Source: an uncultured Bacteroidales bacterium
GTDB lineage: Bacteria > Bacteroidota > Bacteroidia > Bacteroidales > Bacteroidaceae
Direction: 5' to 3'
DNA: 43,017 nucleotides
Assembly: GCA_902779165.1 (NCBI GenBank)
Contig: CACZAN010000041.1
Location: 1-43,017, forward strand
How positions within the stretch are numbered: position 1 is the stretch's first letter; every line of letters begins with the position of its first letter. The notes beneath the pieces are model-generated. The model worked only from the letters and a program-made list of their open reading frames with translations, was not told the origin of the DNA and did no database searches. This document shows positions 7,297 through 15,915 of the stretch, piece after piece. The position numbers and the translations under genes were made by a program.

Positions 7297-9606
7297 TTAT
7301 TGGCCCTCCGAAACGCCCTTTGGAGCGCCCTGAGGTACGATAATGGGTGCCGTTGTGCCAGTAGTATCTGGCTCGGAAACGGGAACAGCAGGAGGAGGAG
7401 CCGAAATGGAAGCTGGACGGTCGAGCAGGCCATAGGTGGTGCGCAACACGCGGAACTCTGTACGACGGTTGAGGGCGTTGCATGCTTCCTGTTGTTCCTC
7501 GGGCAATGTCCGAATGAAAGCCTCCGTCAGTGTGTCGCCCAGATGGAGGAAGGGATACTGCTCAACAATACGGCGCTTGACAACCTTCGGACGGCTTTCG
7601 CCATAACCCTTGGGCGTGACGCGGTCGGCAGCGATGCCATGTTCTATCAGGTAGTTCACTACGCTCTCAGCACGTCGCTGTGAGAGGCGTTCATTATAGG
7701 CATCATTGCCACGATAGTCGCAGTGGGCACTGAGCTCGATAGTAATTGTAGGATTCTCGTTCAGCATACTGACGAGGCTGTCGAGTTCGACCGTGCTGTT
7801 CTCGGTAAGGGCTGCGCTGTTGAATTCATAGAACACATTACGCAGAAGGACAGGAGCCGTGATACTTGCCAGCGGGAACTGCAGGACGTATTCGCGGCTG
7901 ACGCTGCTGGTATCCACCCTCAGTTGTTCTACGTGGTTAAGATATCCCTTGCAGGTACCAAGAAACATATATTCCACGCGGGGTTTCACTACGAACGTGA
8001 ATGATCCGTCACCACGCACACTGATCTTCTGGTTTGTGCCATCGGTACCTATTAGATGCACAAGTGCCGAGGGCAGTTCATAGCCGTCTTTCTCATACAC
8101 CCACCCTTTAACGGACTGTATCACCTCGGGGCACTCGAAGGACCAAAGATGATCCCATCCACGAGCATCACCGCGGCTGGAAGAGAAATAGCCTCGGTTA
8201 TGCACCCCTTCAAACGTCATTCCGAAATCGTCACCGGCAGAATTCATCGGGTAACCCAGATTCTTGACAGTCCACTTGTGAGTAACGCTGTCTTCTGTGG
8301 CCACAAAGAGGTCGAGACCTCCCATGCCGGGATGACCATCGCTGGAAAAATACAACTCACCATTGGGACGGAACGTGGGAAACATCTCATCGCCAGGGGT
8401 GTTGATGGGAGCAGGCAGACATTCGGCACCAACCAGATTCTTTCCTTCTATACTTATTCGCCAGATATCCTTACCGCCGTGACCGCCAGGAGCATCGCTG
8501 ACAAAATACAGCCAGTCGCCGTCGGGTGAGACTGCGGGATGGGCAAAACAGGTAAGGGTATCCTTGGATATTTGCACTTCCTGGGGCTTTGACCACGAAG
8601 CATCGCTGCGCTGCGAAGAGTAGATATGGGCATAGCGCGGGTATTCAGCGTCCATCGGACAACGGGTGAGGTACATCGTCTTGCCGTCGGGCGAGAAAGC
8701 ACAGACGCCTTCTTCCAACTCGGAATTCAGTTCACCTTGCACCGACTCGGGGGAACTCCACTTGCCCTTGTCGTCTTTCTTGGACCAGAATATATCCGCG
8801 TACTTTGTGCCTGTAATGCCACTGAGTTCATCGCCAGATGCCTGGGGACGGGTACTTGTCCAGTATATCTGGTCCCAATCGTCGCCGAAGAGTGCCGGCG
8901 AGAAGTCAGACCGGCGGGAGTTCAGCAAAGGCTCCTTCTTCACGGTATGCAGGGTCGGCCTCTGCTTCATGAGCAGTGCCTGACGAGCCCCGATGAGTCC
9001 GTTGGCTGCGAGTGTATCATTTTGCGGCGTACAGATGGTGGTGTGCATAGCTGCCGCTTCCTTGCTGAGGGCGATGTAGGTCTCATAGGTCTTGACTGCG
9101 TTCTTGAAGTCGCCGTTCTTATGAAACTGACGTGCCAACTTCAGGGTTGCATCGAGGATGGCGCCCTCATCAATCGAATCCTGTATGTCCATATATGGTG
9201 TTTCGGGAGCCGGCTTGTCGCCGAAAACGGCAGACACCCCGTCACGGATCTTCTGGCGGTCGGCTTTGGACTTCTCCAGATAGCGGATACCGTTCTGATA
9301 TGCGCCAATAGCCTTCGCCGTGTAGTTGATGCGACGATAACATTCTGCCATCTTCAACGCCCGCTCACCCCGTTTGCCACGTTCCTGATTCTTCGTCTTG
9401 GCGTAAGCTGCCTTATATTCCGCAGCAGCATCGTAGTATTCGCCAAGCGCAAAGAACTGATCACCCTTGCGAAGGTTCGTCTCGGCGTTGCAGGAGAACA
9501 ATAATAATGAGAGGCTGAGAAGTTGAAACATCGAAACACACCACACAAGGCAGCATCGAGCCACCTTGCGCAGATGATGATTCTTAAAAAAACAACAATT
9601 ATTCAA
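7297..9606 (-). CDS. porE: PorE-like T9SS outer-membrane lipoprotein (TPR, PD40 propeller, CRD, OmpA)
   Basis: This 769-residue protein has a lipoprotein signal with a basic start, a hydrophobic stretch and a lipobox ending LLLFSC (Cys39). It then shows TPR-like helices (about 40-210, GEYYDAAAEYKAAY), a PD40/WD40-like propeller (about 230-500, with FSPDGKTMYL, VSPDGDWLYFVSD and PNGELYFSSDG), a carboxypeptidase-regulatory-like domain (about 505-590, KGWVYEKDGYELP) and a C-terminal OmpA peptidoglycan-binding domain (NERLSQRRAESVVNYL, GYGESRP, NRRTEFRV). This order is that of PorE, which anchors the type IX secretion machinery to peptidoglycan. Other Bacteroidetes proteins share the architecture, so assignment as the true PorE rather than a paralog is inference. 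It lies 55 bp after topB and may be co-transcribed. Three T9SS-tailed cargo genes occur 12-28 kb downstream. Confidence 0.8.
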   Translation of the reverse strand: MNNCCFFKNHHLRKVARCCLVWCVSMFQLLSLSLLLFSCNAETNLRKGDQFFALGEYYDAAAEYKAAYAKTKNQERGKRGERALKMAECYRRINYTAKAIGAYQNGIRYLEKSKADRQKIRDGVSAVFGDKPAPETPYMDIQDSIDEGAILDATLKLARQFHKNGDFKNAVKTYETYIALSKEAAAMHTTICTPQNDTLAANGLIGARQALLMKQRPTLHTVKKEPLLNSRRSDFSPALFGDDWDQIYWTSTRPQASGDELSGITGTKYADIFWSKKDDKGKWSSPESVQGELNSELEEGVCAFSPDGKTMYLTRCPMDAEYPRYAHIYSSQRSDASWSKPQEVQISKDTLTCFAHPAVSPDGDWLYFVSDAPGGHGGKDIWRISIEGKNLVGAECLPAPINTPGDEMFPTFRPNGELYFSSDGHPGMGGLDLFVATEDSVTHKWTVKNLGYPMNSAGDDFGMTFEGVHNRGYFSSSRGDARGWDHLWSFECPEVIQSVKGWVYEKDGYELPSALVHLIGTDGTNQKISVRGDGSFTFVVKPRVEYMFLGTCKGYLNHVEQLRVDTSSVSREYVLQFPLASITAPVLLRNVFYEFNSAALTENSTVELDSLVSMLNENPTITIELSAHCDYRGNDAYNERLSQRRAESVVNYLIEHGIAADRVTPKGYGESRPKVVKRRIVEQYPFLHLGDTLTEAFIRTLPEEQQEACNALNRRTEFRVLRTTYGLLDRPASISAPPPAVPVSEPDTTGTTAPIIVPQGAPKGVSEGQ

Positions 9607-9661
9607 CTTTTCTACATTCTAACAGCATTTGAACGTATATATAACGCGCGTACCTTATTAT

Positions 9662-11560
9662 TTATTGTGCTGGCGGCACATGACGGCTCGAAGTATCCTG
9701 CATAACGGTCATCACAAGGTCTGTGACCATCTGTTTCAATTCGGCAATGAAGGTGGCGGCGTCGTACTCGTGGCGCTCTATTTGGCGGAGCTTCTTTTCC
9801 CAGATACCCGTGAGTTCTGCACTCTTCAGCAACTCCTCGTGAATGAGGCCGATGAGCTGGATTCCCGTCTGGGTAGGAGCCAAACTCTTGCGGACGCGAC
9901 GAATATAGTTGCGCTTGAACAGTGTCTCAATAATGGCGGCGCGGGTCGAGGGGCGTCCGATGCCGTTTTCCTTCAAGGCATCGCGCAGCTCATCATCCTC
10001 CACCAACTTACCTGCGGTCTCCATTGCCCGCAACAAGGTTGCTTCTGTGTAAGGCTTGGGGGGGGTGGTCTGTTTCTCTGCGAGGTTGGGAACGTGTGGA
10101 CCGCTCTCGCCCTTCTTGAAGGCAGGAAGGGTGCGTTCTTCATCCTGTGGTTTCTCTGAATTCTCGGCATTCTCCGAATTATCTGAACCCTCAGCAGAAT
10201 CCGTATTCTCCTTCTTCTTCTTTTCCCACAACACATGCCAGGCAGGGTCCACAATGCGCTTGCCCGTAGCCTTGAAGGGCACGAAGTCATCAAACGTGCC
10301 CGCTTTCAATCCCTCGCAACGCACTTCTCCCATCACAGTCGTCTGCTCGAACTTACATTCTGGATAGAACACTCCAATGAAACGGCGTGCGATAAGGTCG
10401 TAGACGCGTTTCTCCATATCCGTCAGCGAAACCGACGTCACAGGAGTTGGAGTCGGGATGATGGCGTGGTGGTCTGTAACCTTGGTGTTGTCGAAGACCT
10501 TCTTGGACTTTTCCAACTTTTTCCCATTTGCAAACAGGGGTTGGATGAAACCAGCGTAGGGTGTCATATTTGCCAGTATCTGCGGACACTTCGGGTACAC
10601 GTCATCCGGCAGAAAAGTGGTATCCACGCGTGGATAGGTAGCCACCTTCTTCTCATACAGGCTTTGGATGAGCTGCAGGGTGAGGTCTGCAGAGTAGCCG
10701 TATTTTTTGTTGCATTCCACCTGCAGCGAGGTGAGGTCAAACAGGCGGGGAGCCGCTTCGCGCCCCGCTTTCTTCTCCACGCTGGTGACCGTGAATGGCA
10801 ATTCGCGGATGGCATCAAGGGCTTTCTGCCCCTCTTCCTGACTTTTGAAGCCGCGGTCGCCTTCTTCCATCATAGCCGTGAAGGTCGTCTCTCGATAGAC
10901 CGTCGTAAGTACCCAATATGTTTCAGGCTTGAAGTTGTCTATTTCGTACTGACGATTGACGATCAATGCCAAAGTAGGCGTCTGCACACGACCGATAGAA
11001 AGCACTTGTCGGTTCGCACCATATTTTATCGTATACAGGCGCGTAGCATTCATTCCTAAGGTCCAGTCACCGATGGCCCGACAGAGTCCGGCTTCGTAGA
11101 GGCTTTGGTACTCGCGCTGGTCCTTTAATGTCTGGAACCCCTCGCGAATGGCTTCTTCTGTCAGCGAACTGATCCAAAGGCGCTGGACAGGACATTTCGC
11201 TCCCGCCTTCTGCATCACCCATCGCTGGATGAGTTCACCCTCCTGGCCAGCATCGCCACAGTTGATAATGCTGTCGGCGGCCTGCATCAGTTTCTCGATG
11301 ATGGCAAACTGCTTCTCCACCCCTTTATCTGCCTTCAGCTTGATACCGAAGCGAGGGGGAATCATCGGCAATTGCGACAGGCTCCACGACTTCCACATCG
11401 GAGTGTACTCATGGGGTTCCTTCAGTTCACACAGATGACCGAAAGTCCAGGTCACCTGATAACCGTTTCCTTCAATGTAACCTCCGCAATCGTGCTTGGC
11501 TCCCAAGACATTTGCGATATCACGAGCTACAGAGGGCTTTTCTGCTATACAAACTATCAT
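9662..11560 (-). CDS. topB: DNA topoisomerase III
   Basis: This type IA topoisomerase (632 residues from the ATG) relaxes and decatenates DNA through a transient 5'-phosphotyrosine link. The toprim domain is visible at the N-terminus (MIVCIAEKPSVARDIA with its catalytic Glu, and GDAGQEGELI for the metal-binding acids). SIGRVQTPTLALI and the active-site Tyr309 in ATYPRVDTTFLP follow. GIGRPSTRA, typical of the family, lies near residue 550. An upstream TTG at 11572 overlaps the promoter box, so the ATG at 11560 is preferred. An acidic Ser/Glu/Asn-rich insertion near residues 455-480 looks disordered. No zinc fingers are seen at the C-terminus. It is divergent from mutA. Confidence 0.93.
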   Translation of the reverse strand: MIVCIAEKPSVARDIANVLGAKHDCGGYIEGNGYQVTWTFGHLCELKEPHEYTPMWKSWSLSQLPMIPPRFGIKLKADKGVEKQFAIIEKLMQAADSIINCGDAGQEGELIQRWVMQKAGAKCPVQRLWISSLTEEAIREGFQTLKDQREYQSLYEAGLCRAIGDWTLGMNATRLYTIKYGANRQVLSIGRVQTPTLALIVNRQYEIDNFKPETYWVLTTVYRETTFTAMMEEGDRGFKSQEEGQKALDAIRELPFTVTSVEKKAGREAAPRLFDLTSLQVECNKKYGYSADLTLQLIQSLYEKKVATYPRVDTTFLPDDVYPKCPQILANMTPYAGFIQPLFANGKKLEKSKKVFDNTKVTDHHAIIPTPTPVTSVSLTDMEKRVYDLIARRFIGVFYPECKFEQTTVMGEVRCEGLKAGTFDDFVPFKATGKRIVDPAWHVLWEKKKKENTDSAEGSDNSENAENSEKPQDEERTLPAFKKGESGPHVPNLAEKQTTPPKPYTEATLLRAMETAGKLVEDDELRDALKENGIGRPSTRAAIIETLFKRNYIRRVRKSLAPTQTGIQLIGLIHEELLKSAELTGIWEKKLRQIERHEYDAATFIAELKQMVTDLVMTVMQDTSSRHVPPAQ

Positions 11561-11569
11561 AAGTGGGTG

Positions 11570-11577
11570 CAAAGATA
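11570..11577 (-). promoter_or_regulatory. -7 box of topB
   Basis: TATCTTTG followed by CACC lies 9 bases before the topB ATG on the minus strand. The same TATCTTTGCACC word serves rsmF and thyA. The predicted transcript would have a very short leader. Confidence 0.6.
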
Positions 11578-11658
11578 CATATTTTTTGGGATGAAAAAGC
11601 CGTTTCTTACAAAATCCTTGCAGAAAATGTTACTTTTGGGACGATTTTTGCAAATAAA

Positions 11659-11690
11659 TTTGGCTGCTCGGACAAACTTTACTACTTTTG
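11659..11690 (+). promoter_or_regulatory. Promoter of mutAB (TTTG-N20-TACTTTTG)
   Basis: TTTG at 11659-11662 and TACTTTTG at 11683-11690 are separated by 20 nt, matching the Bacteroidetes TTTG / TAnnTTTG consensus in both elements and spacing. It gives a leader of about 120 nt before mutA. Confidence 0.7.
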
Positions 11691-11701
11691 CTCGCTTTAA
11701 G

Positions 11702-11755
11702 TAACGATTCGGCCTTATTGTGCCCTTAGAAAGGCACCTTTCAGGCCATTCGTTA
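11702..11755 (+). other. Structured 5' leader of mutA (candidate regulatory RNA)
   Basis: Three nested stems can be drawn: TAACGA/TCGTTA (11702-11707 with 11750-11755), GGCC/GGCC (11711-11714 with 11744-11747) and GTGCC/GGCAC (11720-11724 with 11733-11737), separated by small asymmetric internal loops. The leader lies directly after the predicted start of transcription. No cobalamin-riboswitch B12 box was recognised. Function is unknown; it could be a regulatory leader or a chance fold. Confidence 0.4.
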
Positions 11756-11815
11756 TGTGATGTTGCGCCAATATTCAAACAAACAAAACCTTATATTCTT
11801 TTTATTTAAAAATTT

Positions 11816-13687
11816 ATGGCAGATAGTAAAGAAAAACTCTTCGCGGACTTCACCGCCCCCTCACGCCAGGAATGGCGCGACAAAATTGAGGTAGACCTCA
11901 AGGGCGCTGACTACGAGAAGAAAATGGTCTGGAGAACCAACGAAGGTTTCTCCATGCAGCCGTTCTACTTGAAGGAAGACGTGGACAAGCTGCCCACCGT
12001 CAACGCCCTTCCGGGCGAGTTCCCCTTCGTTCGCGGCAACAAGAAGGACAACAACGTATGGTATGTTCGCCAGAACATCGTTGTTACCGACCCCAAGGAA
12101 GCCAACGCTAAGGCGCTGGAGATCTTGAACAAAGGCATCGACTCCATCGGTTTCCGCTTCCACAGCGACCTGGTAAGTGCCGAAACAATCGAAACCCTGC
12201 TCGACGGAATCCGCTGCGACATCGTGGAAGTCAGCTTCCGCTCCTGTCCGCGCCGAGTACTTGAACTGGCCGACATCCTCGTTGCTTACTACGAGAAGAA
12301 GGGCTACGACAAGGAAAAGATCGTCGGTGGCATTGGCTTCGACCCCATCGAGGCCATGTTGAAAAAAGGCAAGGACACCTCCGCCCTCCTCGCCACAGCA
12401 CCCGCTTTGGTTGAGAAGCTGAAGGACTTCCCCAACCTCCGTTGCATCATGGTACACTCCGACCTGCTCAACAACAGCGGTGCCTACGTCTATCAGGAGC
12501 TGGGCTACGCGCTGGCTTGGGGTAAGGAATACCTGGAGCAGCTCATCAACGCCGGTGTGGATGTCGATCTCGCCGCCAAAAAGATCAAATTCTACATGGG
12601 TATCAGCGGCAATTACTTCATGGAGATTGCCAAGTTCCGCGCTGCCCGTATGCTGTGGGCACAGATTGTGAAGCAGTACGAGCCCAAGTGCGACTGCGCA
12701 GCCCAGATGTGCGTCAATGCAGCTACCTCAACTTACAACATGACTCTCTTCGACAGCTATGTGAACATGCTTCGCTCGCAGACAGAGACCATGTCAGCAG
12801 CTCTCGCAGGCGTTCACTCGGTCGTGGTGACTCCCTTCGACGTTCCTTATGAGACTCCTACGGACTTCGCCGAGCGCATCGCACGCAACCAACAGTTGCT
12901 GCTGAAGGAAGAGTGCCATTTCGACAAGATTGTTGACGTCAGCGGCGGCAGCTATTTCGTAGAAGAGCTGACCGTAGCGATAGCAAAGGAAGCATGGAAA
13001 CTATTCCTCGCCGTAGAGGAAGAAGGTGGTTTCCTCGCTGCCGCCAAGGAAGGTAAGATTCAGGAGGCCATCAACAGTACAGATGCCGCTCGCCACGCCA
13101 ATGTCGGCAAGCGTAAGGAGTTCCTCCTCGGCACCAACCAGTTCCCCAACTTCACGGAAACGAGCGAAGGCAAGGAGCCCATGGCTCCCTGTTGTGGTGG
13201 TCATGTTTGCTGCAACAATGTTGCAGCAGAGGAGACGGAGATTCCCGCGTTGAAGACCAGCCGCCTCGCCTCCGATTTCGAGACCCTGCGCCTCACCACC
13301 GAGAAGGCCGCCAAGCAGCCCGTAGCTTTCATGCTCACCATCGGCAACCTCGCTATGCGTCAGGCTCGCGCTCAGTTCAGCTGCAACTTCCTCGCCGCAG
13401 CCGGCTACAAGGTCATCGACAACCTCGGCTTCCCCACCGTGGAGGAAGGTGTAGATAAGGCTTTGGAAGCAGGTGCCGACATCGTTGTCATTTGCTCCAG
13501 CGACGATGAATACGCCGAATATGCAATTCCTGCTTTCAAATATCTCAATGGTCGCGCCATGTTTGTTGTTGCTGGTGCTCCTGCTTGTTCAGAAGATTTG
13601 AAAGCCGCTGGAATAGAGAATTTCATTCACGTACGTGTCGATCAACTGAAGACACTGCAAGAGTATAACGCCAAACTTGGCATCTAA
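11816..13687 (+). CDS. mutA: Methylmalonyl-CoA mutase small subunit
   Basis: This 623-residue protein is the small, non-catalytic subunit of the heterodimeric B12-dependent methylmalonyl-CoA mutase, which interconverts succinyl-CoA and methylmalonyl-CoA in the propionate route of Bacteroidetes. It has the (beta/alpha)8 substrate-domain start (FTAPSRQEWRDKIEVDLKGA), the region DVSGGSYFVEELTVAIAKEAW shared with the large subunit, and a C-terminal B12-domain-like fold (about 500-623, FMLTIGNLAMRQARAQF...AAAGYKVIDNLGF) that lacks the DxHxxG cobalamin-ligand motif, as expected for MutA. A Cys-rich insertion CCGGHVCCNN near residue 461 is notable. It is followed 28 bp later by mutB in the same operon. 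Confidence 0.93.
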   Translation: MADSKEKLFADFTAPSRQEWRDKIEVDLKGADYEKKMVWRTNEGFSMQPFYLKEDVDKLPTVNALPGEFPFVRGNKKDNNVWYVRQNIVVTDPKEANAKALEILNKGIDSIGFRFHSDLVSAETIETLLDGIRCDIVEVSFRSCPRRVLELADILVAYYEKKGYDKEKIVGGIGFDPIEAMLKKGKDTSALLATAPALVEKLKDFPNLRCIMVHSDLLNNSGAYVYQELGYALAWGKEYLEQLINAGVDVDLAAKKIKFYMGISGNYFMEIAKFRAARMLWAQIVKQYEPKCDCAAQMCVNAATSTYNMTLFDSYVNMLRSQTETMSAALAGVHSVVVTPFDVPYETPTDFAERIARNQQLLLKEECHFDKIVDVSGGSYFVEELTVAIAKEAWKLFLAVEEEGGFLAAAKEGKIQEAINSTDAARHANVGKRKEFLLGTNQFPNFTETSEGKEPMAPCCGGHVCCNNVAAEETEIPALKTSRLASDFETLRLTTEKAAKQPVAFMLTIGNLAMRQARAQFSCNFLAAAGYKVIDNLGFPTVEEGVDKALEAGADIVVICSSDDEYAEYAIPAFKYLNGRAMFVVAGAPACSEDLKAAGIENFIHVRVDQLKTLQEYNAKLGI

Positions 13688-13715
13688 TGTCTAACCTCCC
13701 TAACACCCAAAAGCA

Positions 13716-15823
13716 ATGAAAAAGCAATTCAAAGACATTGATATCTTTGCTGGCATCGAACAGAAGAACGGTCAGCAATGGCAGCGGGAGAATGGCATCA
13801 CTGCCAACTGGAAGACTCCTGAGCAGATTGATATCCAGCCCGTTTATACGAAGGAAGACCTCGAAGGCATGGAACACCTCGACTTCGCTGCAGGTATTCC
13901 CCCCTTCCTCCGTGGCCCGTACAGCATGATGTACCCCTTCCGCCCGTGGACCATCCGTCAGTACGCCGGCTTCTCCACAGCCGAAGAGTCCAACGCCTTC
14001 TATCGTCGTAACCTCGCCAGCGGTCAGAAAGGCCTCTCCGTGGCCTTCGACCTGCCCACACACCGTGGCTACGATCCCGATAACCCCCGCGTCGTAGGTG
14101 ATGTCGGTAAGGCTGGTGTGAGCATCTGCTCGCTCGAGAACATGAAGGTGCTCTTCGACGGCATCCCCTTGAACAAGATGTCCGTTTCCATGACTATGAA
14201 CGGTGCTGTGCTCCCCGTGCTCGCCTTCTACATCAACGCAGGTCTGGAGCAGGGCGCCAAGCTCGAGGAGATGGCCGGTACCATCCAGAACGACATCCTC
14301 AAGGAGTTCATGGTGCGCAACACCTACATCTACCCGCCCGCCTTCTCCATGAAGATCATCGCCGACATCTTCGAATACACCTCGCAGAAGATGCCTAAGT
14401 TCAACTCCATCTCCATCTCCGGCTACCACATGCAGGAGGCTGGTGCCACCGCCGACATCGAGCTGGCCTACACGCTGGCCGACGGTATGGACTACCTCCG
14501 CGCTGGTATCAACGCCGGCATCGACGTGGATGCCTTCGCTCCCCGCCTCTCCTTCTTCTGGGCTATCGGTGTCAACCACTTCATGGAAATTGCCAAGATG
14601 CGCGCCGGCCGTCTGCTCTGGGCCAAGATTGTCAAGAGCTTCGGCGCCAAGAACCCCAAATCCATGGCTCTGCGCACGCACTCCCAGACGTCCGGTTGGT
14701 CCCTCACCGAGCAGGATCCCTTCAACAACGTCGGCCGCACCTGCATCGAGGCCATGGCTGCCGTCCTGGGTCACACCCAGTCCCTGCACACCAACGCCCT
14801 CGACGAAGCCATCGCCCTGCCTACAGACTTCAGCGCCCGCATCGCTCGCAATACTCAGATTTATATCCAGAACGAGACGCAGGTCTGCAAGCACATCGAC
14901 CCGTGGGCTGGTTCCTACTACGTCGAGAAGCTGACGCAGGAGCTCTACCTCAAGGCTTGGGAGCACATTCAGGAAATCGAGAAGCTCGGCGGTATGGCCA
15001 AGGCTATCGAGACCGGTCTGCCCAAGATGCGCATCGAGGAGGCAGCTGCCCGCACCCAGGCTCGCATCGACAGCGGCGTTCAGACCATCGTAGGTGTGAA
15101 CAAGTACCGCCTCGAGCACGAGGACCCCATCGACATCCTCGAGATTGACAACACCGCCGTCCGCCTCGAGCAGGAAGAGGGTCTGAAGAAGCTCCGCGCC
15201 AAGCGCGACAACGAGCAGGTCAAGAAGGACCTCGCTGCCATCACCGCCTGCGTGCAGGAGTTTGCAGATGGCAAGAAGAGCGAGCACAACCTGCTCGACC
15301 TCGCCGTCACCGCCGCCGGCCATCGTGCCACCCTCGGCGAGATTTCCGACGCCTGCGAAGCTGTCGTGGGTCGTTACAAAGCAGTAATCAGAACCATTTC
15401 AGGCGTGTATAGTTCAGAAAGCAAGAGCGACAAGGACTTCGAGGAAGCCTGCCGCCTCACCGAAGAGTTCGCAAAACAGGAGGGCCGTCGTCCTCGTATC
15501 ATGGTTGCCAAGATGGGTCAGGACGGTCACGACGACCTCTGTTCCAGACGCCCGCCGAGGCAGCCCGCGAAGCTGTAGAGAACGACGTCAATGTCGTGGG
15601 CGCCAGCTCGCTCGCAGCAGGTCACAAGACCCTCATCCCGCAGCTCATCGAAGAGCTGAAGAAACTGGGCCGCGAGGACATCATGGTCATCGCCGGCGGT
15701 GTTATCCCCGCCCAAGACTACGACTTCCTCTACAAGGCAGGTGTAGCTGCCGTCTTCGGCCCCGGCACCTCCGTCGCCAAGGCAGCCTGCGAAATGATGA
15801 AACTGCTGCTCGGTAAGGAGTAA
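13716..15823 (+). pseudogene. mutB: Methylmalonyl-CoA mutase large subunit, broken by an internal deletion
   Basis: The frame from ATG 13716 gives 606 normal MutB residues, including [20 protein letters not shown] and [19 protein letters not shown]. In the B12-binding domain it reaches [11 protein letters not shown] and then changes frame, ending at a stop (15578) after [14 protein letters not shown]. The proper sequence resumes in another frame at 15536 with [16 protein letters not shown] and runs to a normal C-terminus ([21 protein letters not shown] region, stop at 15823). Against the family, about 19 codons plus one base (roughly 58 nt, estimated) are missing. The cobalamin motif DxHxxG keeps its Asp and His but loses the Gly and what follows. 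As read, the protein should not bind B12. Either this is a real disabling deletion or an assembly artefact; the rest of the gene shows no decay. Confidence 0.85.
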
Positions 15824-15850
15824 CCCTAGCCTACATAGCAAATAAACAGC

Positions 15851-15890
15851 TCTCCCACGATGCAATGCTGCATCGTGGGAGATTTCTTTT
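15851..15890 (+). terminator. Rho-independent terminator of mutAB
   Basis: A perfect 14-bp stem (15851-15864 with 15869-15882) closes a 4-nt loop and is followed by TTTCTTTTT. It lies 27 bp after the mutB stop. The minus-strand GH31 gene also converges on it, though the T-tail on that side is poor. Confidence 0.9.
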
Positions 15891-15915
15891 TGGATTAGGA
15901 GATTCCTTTTTCGGC

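Noticed and set aside
6446-9606. tRNA or other standard RNA genes anywhere in the window
   Set aside because: No cloverleaf with a GTTCRA-type T-loop and CCA-adjacent stem was recognised while reading the intergenic regions; a tRNA scan was not possible.
11691-11815. Cobalamin riboswitch before mutA
   Set aside because: The leader is only about 120 nt and I could not find the conserved B12 box; only a generic nested hairpin is visible.
13623-15323. 566-residue minus-strand frame opposite mutAB
   Set aside because: It is the antisense of well-conserved MutA/MutB coding sequence and its Gly/Val/Leu/Asp-rich composition is typical of a mirror frame in GC-rich genes.
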